In this document: in pieces, positions 42,706 to 54,318 of the stretch
How the letters are laid out: each line of letters opens with the position of its first letter
Position numbering within the stretch: the first letter of the stretch is position 1
Source of the DNA: Megaustenia siamemsis
Taxonomy: Eukaryota; Mollusca; Gastropoda; Stylommatophora; Ariophantidae
DNA: 64,000 bases
Direction: 5' to 3'
NCBI GenBank assembly: GCA_032433765.1
Contig: JAVIAB010000073.1
Coordinates: 63,754,199-63,818,198, forward strand
The notes under the pieces: model-generated
What the model was told of the DNA's origin: nothing
Seen by the model: only the letters and a program-made list of their open reading frames with translations
The model's database searches: none
Made by a program: the position numbers and the translations under genes

Positions 42706-45292
42706 GAGTCCTGAAAACATCAAACAGGAAATGAAAAGGATGGGTTTACATTTATTGGGACTGTGTGAAATGAGATACACTGGATCAGGGGAGATATAAT
42801 CTGATGAACATAAAATAATCTATTCTGGAGGCACTGAACACCAAAGAGTAGTAGGTATCATTTTGGATGCAGAAAGAGCTAGAACAGTGAAAAGCTTTTG
42901 GGCAATATCTGACAGTCCTTTTAGTGAAATTGAATGGATAACCACTAGATATTAATCTCAGACAAGTTTATGCACCAACAGCAGACAGTCTAGAGAAAAC
43001 AGATGATAAATTTTACCACTAGCTTAATATGGCACTTTGTCAATACAAAACACATGAAAACACTATAGTTCTAGGGGATCTCAATGCAAAAGTAGGAAAG
43101 GAAAGAGTTGAGGAAGTAGTTAGTTATTATGGCTTAGGCGAGATAAATGAAAGAGGTGACAAACTTATTGACAGGGCAAGAATACACAACATGTTCATAG
43201 GAAACACCTGGTTTAAGCAACATCAAACGTCTGTGGACATGGAAAAGCATAGGAGACAACGCATGCAATCAAATTGATTACATGATGATAAACAACAGAT
43301 TTAGAAACAGTCTGGTATGTGTAAAAACTAGATCAGGGGCAGATTGCAATAGTGATCATGTACCAGTTGTAGGATAACTTAGAATAAAATTAAAAAACAG
43401 CAAAATGAGCCTCAGTTAACATGAAGTTAAATTTAGATTTTCTCAAATCAGACAAGAGTTTACAAGACAAATATAACATCATAATTCAGAACCAGTACAA
43501 TGCAATAGAGAAGATACAAAGTATTGATGAACAGTGGGAAATGCTAAAAGAATCAATTCAATCATCAAAAGAGTTCATACCACCAGTTTGGACAAATTCA
43601 AGAAAGAAATGGATGACAGATGACATTTTGCAACTAATGGATACAAGAAGAAGAAATAAAGAAAATAAAGATGAGTATAAGAGATTAAATAAAGAAATTG
43701 TAGTAAAATGCAATGAAGCAAAAGAAGCATGGCTAAAAGAGAGATGCAAAGAGATTGAAATGCAACAAAAAGGAGATGCTAAAGCTATATACAAACAAAT
43801 TGAGGAATTAACAGGAAGAAAAATGCAATAAAAAAATGGATGTCTAAGATCAAAGGAAGGAGAACTGTTGATTGATCAAGAAAACATAAGGGAACAATGG
43901 ACAGAATACATTAAAGATCTTTATAATGATGAACGAACGGAAGTAAATATTAAGGATAATGGAGAAGGACCAGAAATACTCAGAGAAGAAGTGGAAGATG
44001 CCTTGCGCAATATGAAAGCAGGCAAAGCTCCTGGACCAGATATTATAACTAAAGAAGAGATTGAAGCAATGGGTGATTTTGGAATAAAAATAATAACAAA
44101 AATATTGAATGATATCTACAACAGCGGATATATACCAGATGACCTGCTAAAATCAATATTCATAGCCTTACCAAAGAAATCTGGTGCAATTGAATGCAAT
44201 GATCATCGCACAGTAAGCCTTATGTGTCACATGACTAAGATATTACTAAGAATCATCATGCGAAGAGTGCGAAACAAAATCAGTCCAGAAATTAGTGATG
44301 AACAATGGGGTTTTGTTGGAGGTGAAGGAACGAGCAATTATAAACTTCATAAGATCTTTAGTAGAAAGAGCCATAGAGGTGTAAACAGATCTATACCTTT
44401 GTTTCCTAGTACTTCTAATATTCCATCAATCCATCTTTTTCATGGTCAACCCTTGGGTCTGGTATTCTCGCAGCATTTATTGAGGGCTCATTGTGTTGTG
44501 TTTTGATCACTCTTCCTTGTTGCATGGGCAAACCATTTATTTGTTGTTTCTTTATATATTCTTTGTTGGGGGGTATTCCTAGCTTTTTTCTCAGTTCTTC
44601 ATTTCTGATATTGTCTCTCAAGCTGTATCCTGTCATTCGTCTAACACACTTCATCTCAGCAGAAGTTATTTTTCTTATTGTTCTTGCATCTAACTCTGAT
44701 AAATGAATTTAAATATCTGGAAACATTGTTAACCTCAGATGCTAGATGTACTACAGAGGTGAGATGCAGAATGGCTCAGGCAAAAGCAGCTTTCCAAAAA
44801 ATGAGAAAGATACTGTGCAATCCATATTTTACAATAGAAACAAGAAAAAGAGCTTTTAAATGTTATGTAGAGCCAGTCTTAACATATGGATATGAATCGT
44901 GAGCAATAGGACAATGGACATGAATATCACTGGAGGCTGTAGAAATGTGGTTTTACAGAAGAATATTGAGAATACCATGGACAGCTAAGAAGAGTAATGA
45001 AAAGTTCTGAAAGAGGCCAAAGCAAAAAGAGAGCTAATATGTAATATTAGGAAGAAACGATCATAATTTTTTGGCTATGTAATGAGAAGGGAAAAGCTGG
45101 AATATATTGTAACAAGAGGTAAAAATTGAGGGACAAAGAGATAGATGGAAGCAAAGAGAAAAGATAACCAGACAGCTTAAGAGAATGGCTTGGCAGAAGG
45201 TCAACAACAGAAATAATAAACAACTGTCGAGATCGAATGTTGTGGAGAGACATGATCACCTTAAGCCAGCAGGCATGGTACTTGATGATGAT
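42706..45292 (+). mobile_element. LINE family E, + strand copy with endonuclease, split by a LINE A piece
   Basis: Starts in the endonuclease: EMKRMGLHLLGLCEMRYTGS (about 42730-42790), KIIYSGGTEHQR and, in frame 43029-43277, VLGDLNAKVGKE with the GDLN motif. The linker 43421-43831 and the RT part 43868-44370 (MKAGKAPGPDIITKEEI, ALPKKSGAIECNDHRTVSLM) follow. After the LINE A fragment at 44395-44697 it resumes at 44700 with LINEFKYLETLLTSDARCTT and ends near 45292 with 'ggtacttgatgatgatg'. RT motifs A-D are missing at the LINE A junction. Confidence 0.82.
44395..44697 (-). mobile_element. LINE family A 3' fragment, antisense
   Basis: Minus-strand frame MKCVRRMTGYSLRDNIRNEE and following match the last 100 codons of the 961-aa ORF. 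It occupies the place of about 150 codons of the surrounding family E RT. Confidence 0.85.
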
Positions 45293-45384
45293 GAGGGGAG
45301 GATAAGATAGTTCTGATTAATTAATTTTTAAATACAAACCCCTTCAGAAAACCAGTAAGTACTGGAAAACGTTTTTTTTTTAGA
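45293..45384. other. Short unassigned joint
   Basis: About 90 bases between LINE copies, no feature seen. Confidence 0.3.
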
Positions 45385-46213
45385 ATTGTATAGACCCTGT
45401 AAATAAGTAACAGAGACAGGAGATCAACAAGCTTTTATTTGCAGACAATCCAGCACTAATGCATGGAAAAATTGAAGACCTACGAGAACATTTAATAAAC
45501 TCAACAGCACAGGCACAAAATACAGCATGAAAATCAACATCAACAAAACAAGTAATGATTGTCACCAAAGAAAAACAAAACATCCACATAACTATAGAAG
45601 ACAGGCAACTAAAAGAAGTAGAGGAATTCAAATACATAGGAAGTCTAGTGACAAATGACAATTCACAAACAGCAGAGATAAACTCAAGATGCATCAAAGC
45701 TTGTCAAATCATTGGATAGCTATCACCACTATTGTCCAACAAAGAAATAACTCTAGAGGGAAAATGGACACTTTACAATACAATCTTCATTCCTTCGTTG
45801 TGCTACCAATGCCAGTGCTAGACCCTAGATGCAAGAACAATAAGAAAAATACCCACTATGAAGATGAAATGTATTAGATGAATGACAGAAAACAGCCTGA
45901 GAGGCAAGATCAGAACTGAAGAACTGAGAAAAAAGCTAGGAATAGCCTCCGCCATAGAATATATAAAGAAACAACAGATAAAATGGTTTGGTCATGCGAC
46001 AAGGCAGAGTGATCAAAACACAACACAATGAGCCTTCAATAAACGTTGTGAGAACACCAGACCCAAAGGTCAGCCATGAAAAAGTTGGGTTGACGGATTA
46101 TTCGAAGTACTAAGAAACATAACAGCAGCAGAGGCAAACAGAAGAGCAAAAGACTGCAAATTATATCTCCTCTTGACACTGAAAGGCAAATGGGGAAGGA
46201 AAGAAGAAGCAGA
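45385..46213 (+). mobile_element. LINE family A 3' fragment, + strand
   Basis: Follows the 961-aa ORF from just before the catalytic motif to its C-terminus with frameshifts and a 'LLFADNPALMH'-like site (FADN instead of FADD). It ends with the same 'aggaaagaagaagcagaaga' GAA-rich 3' end as the long copy. Confidence 0.85.
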
Positions 46214-47125
46214 AGATCATCATTGTACTCTGAACATGTGCATAGGTGCTCAGATACCCTTCTTAGCAATTCCTGCAGTGTCCTGTGACTGACAACTCCA
46301 GTTCAGTGTTGGTTGATACATCTTCTTATATGCCCACTAAGTTTCTTGTTTCTGGCTGTGCCAATCTTAACTCCCATCTCTTTCATCCGAAGGAGATACG
46401 TGGACTCATGGTTGTCAAAGTCCTGTGCTCTACCCATATCTCGGAGGGCATTGATGATATCCACCTGATCCATAGGTTGACCATCTTCAACAACAGCATA
46501 GCTAGCCAACCTATCCGCTCTTTCATTTCCCCGTACTCCTGCATGGCCAGGGTATGGACAAAGGTGACCCTACATATTTTTGACTTCTGCAACGATTCTA
46601 CCCATTTTATGTGTACAGTGTCCAACTCCACTTTTTTTTATCATGCTCATCGAATTACTAAGTATTCAGGCGTGGGTGTAGTCTTGTGACACTAACCAGA
46701 TGAATGCCCTGATCATTGCCATCACCTCCATCGTCATACTACTCATGGTCACAACATATGCACCACTGTCTGAGTTCTGTTCCCTACATTTCCTGTCGTG
46801 TGTGACAATACATGAGAATATGCCCCTGAATGATGTAGGCACTGGTAGCCACTACTCGCAAGCATTGATATTGCCTGTTTGATGACATCTTCTGCTCAGC
46901 CCACCAATGATGTCCCTCTTTTTAGCCTGACACCTTTCCATGCATTGGTCTCATGGTGCAATGAATGCTCTTTATCTGCACTTATCTCCAGGTATGCCTG
47001 TGCCCTCCAGATCTTGATTATGTCATCCATCTATAGTTGGAAAGTCAAGAAGATACCTCATTGCTACACAGGGAGTGTTCCTTATACACTCCAAGATATT
47101 ACACATAGCCCTCATCAAGGCCAGC
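46214..47125 (-). mobile_element. LINE family C 3' part (RNase H), decayed
   Basis: Starts at 46214 directly after the GAA-rich end of the LINE A fragment. It contains the RNase H end (GHIRRCINQH, NALRDMGRAQDFDN) and the segment before it up to about 47125, with frameshifts. Confidence 0.8.
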
Positions 47126-47959
47126 TCCTTGTCATGGGGATGAGGCTTTACAGTCACCAAGGACTGAAAACCAAGACTGGCCAGGCCTTCCTACACGTGA
47201 GGAAGACCACAGTCTGCTCTAGCAAGTTCAAGTGTTGAAGTCGGAGGCAACCAGCCAAAAGGCGCACTACAACAATCAGGATGCTACGCACTCAAGCCAA
47301 TGGGAAGTATGTCTATAACCGCAAATCGATATGGCACTCGCTCTGTGATGGACACTCAGGCAGGTGCAGCGCCGGGCCCTCAGCCTCGAAAGGGCCCAAC
47401 CTCTATTACTGGATGTCCTCCTCAACCACTCTGTGGAGTCAGGGGGCGAGAGAATAGAGCTACTGGCCAATCCAAAATAAGGCCACTCAAAATAATGCAC
47501 TGGAATGCTGAAGGCATCAACAGCAAAAAGAGATGGGTACAGTAAAAAGATAGAATTAGAAAATATCCTGCATGAAGAACAAATAAGCATATGCTGTTTG
47601 CAGGAAACCCATCTAAACAACAACATAGCCTTGAAGACTAGGGGACACCAGTGCTACCGATCTGACAGAAAAAAACAGACAAAAGGGTGGAATATTGACA
47701 CTTATAAAGAACAACATCAATGCATGTCAGATTTAAGTGTATATGGATAGGGCGGAATATCAAATACTGCACCTCAGGACAGAAAATACAGACTTTCCTA
47801 CCTACCTACTTAACTACTACTGTCCGAGCGACCGCCCACTAGCACTAGACACAATTACATTAAAAGAAAGAATAATTGTATGTGGAGACTTTAACAACCA
47901 CTCACAGAGCCAGTGCTATGAACATATAGACAAGAGAGGTGAAGAACTTGAAAACTGGC

Positions 47960-47970
47960 AGGATGACAAT
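47960..47970. repeat. Target-site duplication, left copy, of a LINE B insertion
   Basis: AGGATGACAAT here and at 48323-48333, identical 11 bp. It interrupts the endonuclease frame of LINE D. Confidence 0.92.
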
Positions 47971-48322
47971 CTATCTATCTATTGACCTTTTGAGCTGTAG
48001 CCGGCTGATAGGGCGTAGACCAAGATACTCCTCTTATCTGAATTTTTTGTTCTAGCAGTTTTCAATTCTTTTAAAGATATATTTTATCAAATCTCGCCAT
48101 TTGTCTCTGTTCTGTGCAAGCAGCTCTATCTCATTGAGGGAACCGATTCCTGCTACTTTTGCCTCTCTCAGCAATGTTCTTCTCAGTGTCTCTCTAGGTC
48201 GGCCTCTTTTTCTCTTACCTGTTGTTTCCCACATGAGGGCTTGCTTTGCTATTCGGTTATTATCTCTTCTCATCACATGCCCAACATATGACCATCGTCT
48301 TTTCTTTATTACTGAAGATATT
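47971..48322 (-). mobile_element. LINE family B, 352-bp 5'-truncated copy in LINE D
   Basis: Begins on the minus strand at 'atcttcagtaataaag' and carries the intact C-terminal 74 codons (MMRRDNNRIAKQALMWETTG; 48052-48276). It ends with the family tail, read on + as (CTAT)n and 'attgacctttt'. The perfect duplication makes this insertion certain. Confidence 0.93.
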
Positions 48323-49385
48323 AGGATGACAATGAGCTTATAACCACAACTATTAAACCAGACAACAGATCCACCAACATTCTATTCCATATCATGGCAT
48401 ACCACATCTACACCAGACCTGGATTGAAATATTACACGTATTGTTGGGAAACAACTTGGAGGCAGCGACCACCGACCAGTCTTTTAAGTGATGAAAAAAT
48501 GAAGCAGTCAGGGAGAGCAGCACTCTCTCCAGATGGAATTACAAAAAGGCAGACTGGAAAATGTATCTACATTACACCAGTGTACTGACTAAAGATCTAA
48601 ATACAGACAGAGACATCAACAAAATAGTTGATGAGTTCAGTAGACTAATAATACAAGCTGCCAGTGAAACAATACCTAGAGGGGCACGGAAACACTACAA
48701 ACCATACTGGAGTAGTGAACTAGAGCAACTGTACAATGACATGGAAACATCTCGAAAGCAAGCAGAAAATAACCCTTGCCAGGAACACCATAATAACTAT
48801 CAGCATGCTAAAGCCAAATTTCAATGGCTAAACTACAAGCCAGACGGAGAAGCTGGAAAGAGAAAACAGAGTCCTTGAATCTTGAACGAGACACAAGAAA
48901 AGTGTGGAAGCTTGTAAAACAGCTGAATGATAAGGGTACAGAAAGGAACACCTAAATTACACTGAAGAAGGATGGAAACATCCTAACAGGTAAGCATGCA
49001 GCAAATCACTTTGCAGACTCCTTTGCAAATAACAATAATATTGAAATTAGCCTGGAGAAACGACAAGAAACCCGTTTAAAACAACAAAATGCAAGGCAAG
49101 AAATACTGCACATGAAGTCATGGAAATACCCATTACACAAAGAGAGCTAGTGCTGGCAATATCCAAATTAAAAATGAAAAAGTCACCAGGCAGTGATGGA
49201 GTGTCCAATGAAATGATTAAGAACTTGGGAATTGCAGCTAAAGCAAAACTACTGCAGATCTACAACATTTGCTTGATCACAGGTAGAGTGCCACAGGCAT
49301 GGAGAGAAGCAATTATGATACCATTACTAAAGGAAAAGATGGTTGAACGACATCCAGCTATAGACCAATCAGCCTTACATGCTGT

Positions 49386-50237
49386 TTGTGTAAAACAATG
49401 GAACGTATAATCAGTCTCAGATTGCAGTGGTACCTGGAAAGTGAAAATCTCCTTGTCCCACAACAAGCAGGCTTTAAACAGTGTTACTTTACCGAAGATC
49501 AGGCAACCGATCTTTCCCAGGAAATTGAGTATGCGTTTCAAGAAAAGAAACTGGTACTAACAGCATGGATAGACCTAAAGAAAGCATTCGATAAGGTATG
49601 GAAGGAAGGGCTTTTGAAGAAACTGAGAAATTATGGAGTAAATGGCAGGATATACAAATGGGTTAAAGCATACCAGCATAATAGGAGAGCCAGAGTGCAA
49701 CTGGATGGTCTTAAAAGTAAGAAGGTCTTACTTCGCCAGGGTGTCCCACAGTGGGGGGGGGGGGGGGGGGTACTATCTCCAACACTTTTTCTAATCTACA
49801 TCAATTACCTAGTTACTGAACTACCACATGGCATCAAAGTGGCAACGTATGCAGATGACTTGGTAATGTGGTGCACCGAGGAGTATGCAACAGTGGCCTC
49901 CAAATTGCTACAAAGAGCTATGAATGCACTGAATTCATGGACAAATAGATGGTGTATCAGCATCAATAAAGACAAATGCAGTACTACACTTTTCACTCTC
50001 TCCCCAAAACAAAAAGCAGGAGCCATTTACATAAACAATGAGCCTGTGAAAGAAGACATACAAGCTACGTATCTCGGAGTTACATTTGATAAACTATCTT
50101 GGAAACAGCAGATAAATAAGGCAACCCAAAAAGCAAGGAGGAAATTGGCTATTCTTAGAAAGCTGTGTGGAACCATGTGGGATGCGAGTGGGAAAATACT
50201 CAGTAACATTTACCACAGAGTATATGCCCACATTTAG
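49386..50237 (+). CDS. LINE D reverse transcriptase, main open frame
   Basis: 283 codons: CKTMERIISLRLQWYLESEN, LVPQQAGFKQCYFTEDQATD, motif A TAWIDLKKAFDKVWKEGLLK, motif B LRQGVPQ...LSPTLFLIYI, catalytic YADD in VATYADDLVMWC, and the TYLGVTFDKLSWKQQ motif. The copy is notable for an 18-G run inside motif B (49753-49770). It adds W and several Gly between PQ and VLSP where one or two Gly are normal, yet keeps the frame. Upstream RT sequence (49120-49380) is in another frame. Confidence 0.9.
   Translation: MCKTMERIISLRLQWYLESENLLVPQQAGFKQCYFTEDQATDLSQEIEYAFQEKKLVLTAWIDLKKAFDKVWKEGLLKKLRNYGVNGRIYKWVKAYQHNRRARVQLDGLKSKKVLLRQGVPQWGGGGGVLSPTLFLIYINYLVTELPHGIKVATYADDLVMWCTEEYATVASKLLQRAMNALNSWTNRWCISINKDKCSTTLFTLSPKQKAGAIYINNEPVKEDIQATYLGVTFDKLSWKQQINKATQKARRKLAILRKLCGTMWDASGKILSNIYHRVYAHI
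49753..49770. repeat. (G)18 homopolymer inside RT motif B
   Basis: Eighteen consecutive G in the coding strand, in the 'QGVPQGGVLSP' motif. It is either a replication or sequencing slippage expansion of the normal GGGGG codons. Confidence 0.95.
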
Positions 50238-51176
50238 AAAATGGATCATCTGCATGGTGCTCAGCATCAAACACCACATTGCAAGAACTGGACAAAGTAC
50301 AAAACCAGGCACTTAGGGTCATCACAGGAGCAATGAAATCAACACCAATATTGGAGATGGAGAAATTGTGGAGGATACCAGCACTGAGAGAATGGAGGGA
50401 CACAAAGGTGCTGATACAGGCAGAAAAATTTGCATGCATGCCAAGACATCCAATGAAGGGCCGATTCCAAAATCTTGCATTGGGACAACTTAAAAGAAGC
50501 AGTTTTATCCACCAAGCCAAGCGTATTAGTAGACAAACACCAGACATGCCAAGAGTTGTTAATCCCCTACTGCCCATACCAGAACGGACTCCCTGGACAG
50601 AGGAATCAGGATTATCAATACAAATACGGACAGAAGTGAAAGGAATAGTCTACAGCGAAAAACAATAACTCTCAGTTTCCTAGATGAAGAATACTCACAA
50701 GACCTATGGATTCGTGTGTACACAGATGGATCAGCACAGAATGCAGTAAAGAATGGGGGAGCAGGTGCATATATAGAGTACCCAAATAACACTAGGGATA
50801 TGAATAAAATGCCAACAGGGAAATATTGTCACAATTATGATGCAGAAATACACGCAATAAAGTTGGCAATAGAAAAACTACTGAACAGTAATCCTAGCCC
50901 ACAGCCTGTAGTGTTTTTGACAGATGCAAGATCAGTACTCCAGGCACTACAATGCAGAAAATTACCACATCTGCAGACCTTATTGACTGAACTCTGCAAG
51001 CACCACAGGGTTGCCCTGCAGTGGATCCCATCTAACTGTGGAATATCAGGAAATGAGAAAGCAGATCAGTTGGCAAAGGAAGGTTCAACAGGCACACAAC
51101 TGGATACACTGGTTACATACCATCATAAGAAACAGATAATCCACAATCCATCGCACTCAATCGCATCTCTTCCACA

Positions 51177-52515
51177 CTAGGAAGAGATGTGATTGAGTTC
51201 GTTTTGCAGTGTGGAGGAGAATTCCCGTTTGTCTCTTCCCTGTCCATATACCAGAATGTCATCAGCAAAAGTCATAGTTCTTTCCCTCCCATCCTGCTGT
51301 TCTGTGATCGTTACTGTGTATACGTTAAATAGAACTGGTGACAATGGTGAGCCTTGTGGCAGCCTTGGACAAATGTATATCGGCACAGATGACCAACTTC
51401 CACATCTGAGTATCACCTTCCTCTGAAATAGTGCTGCAATGATCCATCTAATAAGAAAGGGGTGCACTGCCAGTTTGAGGAGCATGTGCATGAGGTATTG
51501 AAATAGTACTCTGTAGTATGCATCCTCCAGATCTGTAGCAGCAACACGTCTCCTCTCATCTGTGGAAGCCTTCAAAGATGTCATAGGCAAAGACTACCAC
51601 ATTGAGCCATGTCTCTTTATCTTTTTTATTCTTCTATATACTCAGAGTGTGTGTGGGAATGTGTGTATCTGTTCAAGGTAACAATTGAGTACAAGGGCAA
51701 CTATTTTCTGCAGTAACTTCTCCGCAGTGTTATGCATTGTGATGATTCTGAAGGCACTGATCTGAGAATGGACCTTGTTTGGATTCGGTAGCGGTAGTAA
51801 GTAGCTGTGTAGCCACTCTTTCTTAATCTGGCTACTCTGAATGCTGGCATTAAACTCTTTGACCAGTTTTTTCCAAGTCGTCATCAGCTAAATCGCCTAT
51901 GTTATTGCCTACCAATCAGCATCTGGACCTGGAGGAGTGTTGTGTGACCTTTTAAGTGTTGTGCAAATTGCATCAATTGTGATTGTAAGATCTTCTCCCA
52001 GCGCTACATCCTCACACACTTCTGAGAGTGACCCCCGTATCCTCATTCTTACAGCCTCATTTCTTTAGTCAATTTACTCAATGTAGTGGGCAAGCAGGGC
52101 CTTCTTTTTGCTCTCATCAGATTGGTGCCATATCTAGTCTGTGCTCTGGAAGTCTGGTATGCTTGAGTGTCGTGCTATGCCTTTCATGCTCTGATGAAGG
52201 CGCATGAATGTGGCTAGCAATTTTTCTGAGCACACTTTTTTACTTTTTACAAAAATCATCCCACTTTCAGAGTTTCAAGAGCTGAGGTGTGTTCTTCATT
52301 CTTTCTGGATTTCTGCCATGTTTTGGCCATTTGTCTCTTGTTCTGTCCTGCTTCCTTGACTTCTATGTTCCATCAGACTGCTGCGTTCATCTCTCCTGCC
52401 TCCTGCGAGGGGCGCCTATGTCTAATTTTGCTAATGACATCCTGAACTGTGTTCTCATAGTGGAATGTGTTGAGCTTGGTTTTCTGGTGTCTATTTCTGC
52501 TTTTCTCAGTTAGGT
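51177..52515 (-). mobile_element. LINE family C, RT part, minus strand
   Basis: Begins at 51177 exactly where LINE D similarity ends. Minus-strand frames 51177-51590 (ATDLEDAYYRVLFQYLMHML, PQGSPLSPVLFNVYTVTIT, MTFADDILVYGQGR) and 51642-51884 match the younger copy. N-terminal sequence up to 52515 corresponds to 32640-33120 of the + copy. Frameshifts separate the parts. RNase H is absent, so the copy is truncated at 51177, probably by the LINE D junction. Confidence 0.85.
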
Positions 52516-52991
52516 TGACACATGGATAGTGATCACTTCTGTGAAGGTGAGGAATGCCGCCTCACATCTTGAGTTTAGATGCTTGAAGGAAAATTATCCA
52601 GAAGTTTTCAAACATTTCTGGATAGGCGGCCGAGCACATATGGGTGAAAACTCGCGTACTAAGATGATGATTCAGGTCTTGTACTTTACTTTACCTTACT
52701 GTGTTAAATTGATAAATTAGTTGAATTTTCTATGCAAATGTGTATTAATTTCTGACATATAGTGGCCACACCCACTACTTAGTAGTCTACTATTTCTTGT
52801 GAATAATTTCATTATTTGTAGACATAAATGCATTAAATAAAGTGTATTTTGAAGAACTTTGGATTAGTTTGTGTTAAAATTTTGAGAAGAATGGATAGTA
52901 ATACATTTCTAGTCATGGGAAAATACAGAGGTATGTGAAATATGATAATTTGAATTGAAAATTATCTGCCTTTGAATATTTTATACATACT
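52516..52991. other. Unassigned
   Basis: A+T-rich sequence with no recognised feature. The ORF 52529-52720 has no motif. Confidence 0.4.
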
Positions 52992-53003
52992 ATTTATAAT
53001 AAA

Positions 53004-53356
53004 ATCTTCAGTAATAAAGAAAAGACAATGGTCATATGTTGGACATGTGATGAGAAGAGATAATAACCGAATAGCAAAGCAAGCCCTCATGTGGGAAACA
53101 ACAGGTAAGAGAAAAAGAGGAAGACCCAGAGAGACACTGAGAAGAACATTGATGAGAGAGGCAATAGCAGCAGGAATCAGCTCCCTCAATGAGATAGAGC
53201 TGCTTGCACAGAACGGAGACAAATGACGAGATTTGATAAAATATCTTTAAAAGAATTGAAAACTGCTAGAACAAAAATTCAGATAAGAGAGGGAGTATCT
53301 TGGTCTACGCCCTATGGGCCAGCTACGGCTCGAAAGGACAATAGATAGATAGAGAG
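53004..53356 (+). mobile_element. LINE family B, 353-bp 5'-truncated copy
   Basis: Flanked by ATTTATAATAAA at 52992-53003 and 53357-53368 (12 bp, identical). It starts 'atcttcagtaataaag', the same point (within 2 bp) as the copy at 47971-48322, carries an intact C-terminal frame (YVGHVMRRDNNRIAKQALMW, 52972-53226), and ends with 'ggacaatagatagataga'. Confidence 0.93.
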
Positions 53357-53368
53357 ATTTATAATAAA

Positions 53369-53870
53369 TAATATATTTTTATCTTTTGATATCATCAATA
53401 TATTGCTATTGCTATTTTAATTTTTTTCTACCATTTTACTTTCTGACCATTTTACTTTCTGGCGATTTATAACATGAACCACATTTAATTGCATCATTGT
53501 TTGAGATTGTAAAATGAAAAAAAGACATGTGATGGAATTTTTCTAAACTGAAATTAATCTGGCCCATTCTAGTCTAAATCTAAAGGACACAAAACAAGTA
53601 GAGTCTGGAAAGAGTTAATGTTGTTGTAGTCAAGGAAAGAGTACTTGGAGAGAGAGTACTTGTTCTCTCAACAACATGACACATATTGATCACAGCTGTT
53701 TGTTTTCATCTCAAAGTGACATTTTATTTCTAATCTTGAAAATAATTTTGCAGCATATATGCATGATGATGCTCTGAGTCTAGTACACTCCACTCATTCT
53801 TTAAACTGACATTTTATGGAAGTGGTTTAAATTTGTGACACCACATAGAAAATGTGAAATAGTTTCTATC
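53369..53870. other. Unassigned
   Basis: A+T-rich intron with no recognised feature. Confidence 0.4.
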
Positions 53871-53872
53871 TA

Positions 53873-54318
53873 TCTTTCTATTGACCTTTCAAGCCATAGC
53901 CAGCCCATAGGGCATAGAACAAGATACTCTTTCTCTTATCTAAATTTTTATTCTAGCAGTTTTCAATCCTTCTAAAGATATTTTATCAAATCTCGCCATT
54001 TGTCTACTCTATCTCATTGAGGGAGCCGATTCCTGCTGTTCTTGCCTCTCTGATCAATGTCTCTCAGTGTCTCTCTAGGTCGGCCTCTTGTCCTCTTACC
54101 TGTTGTTTCCCACATGAGGGCTTGCTTTGTTATTTATTTATTATCTCTCCTCATCACATGTCCAGCATATGAACATCGTCTTTTCTTGATTACTGAAGGT
54201 ATTAGTGGTTGATTGGCGATTTCTCTAATTTCTTCGTTTGATTTGAATTCGTTCCACCCTATACCAAGTATTTTCCTTTGATATTTATTTTCAAATGCGT
54301 TCAACTTTGTTTCTATGT
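53873..54318 (-). mobile_element. LINE family B, 5'-truncated copy at the end of LINE D
   Basis: 3' tail (+ 'ctatctatctttctattgac') near 53873; the C-terminal region includes a 12-bp deletion near 54060. It ends at 54318, where the family B sequence 'tttgtttctat' runs into LINE D RNase H sequence at the shared word GTTTCTAT, also present at the left edge. This may be the target duplication. Confidence 0.82.

Larger units (their letters stand above)
47130..51175 (+). mobile_element. LINE family D (I/Nimb-like): endonuclease, RT, RNase H
   Basis: A long + strand element, frameshifted but nearly complete. Non-coding or ORF1-like 5' sequence covers about 47130-47480. The endonuclease follows: KIMHWNAEGINSKKR at 47490, CCLQETHLNN at 47592, and VCGDFNNHS at about 47880. 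It is interrupted at 47971-48322 by a LINE B copy, then continues with the endonuclease end, the linker (48561-48900) and RT (49120-50237). RNase H (50716-51175) reads VYTDGSAQNAVKNGGAGAYI, AEIHAIKLAIEKLL, VVFLTDARSVLQAL and GISGNEKADQLAKEG. RNase H, endonuclease and RT in this order fit the I/Nimb group. The 5' limit is approximate. Confidence 0.88.
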
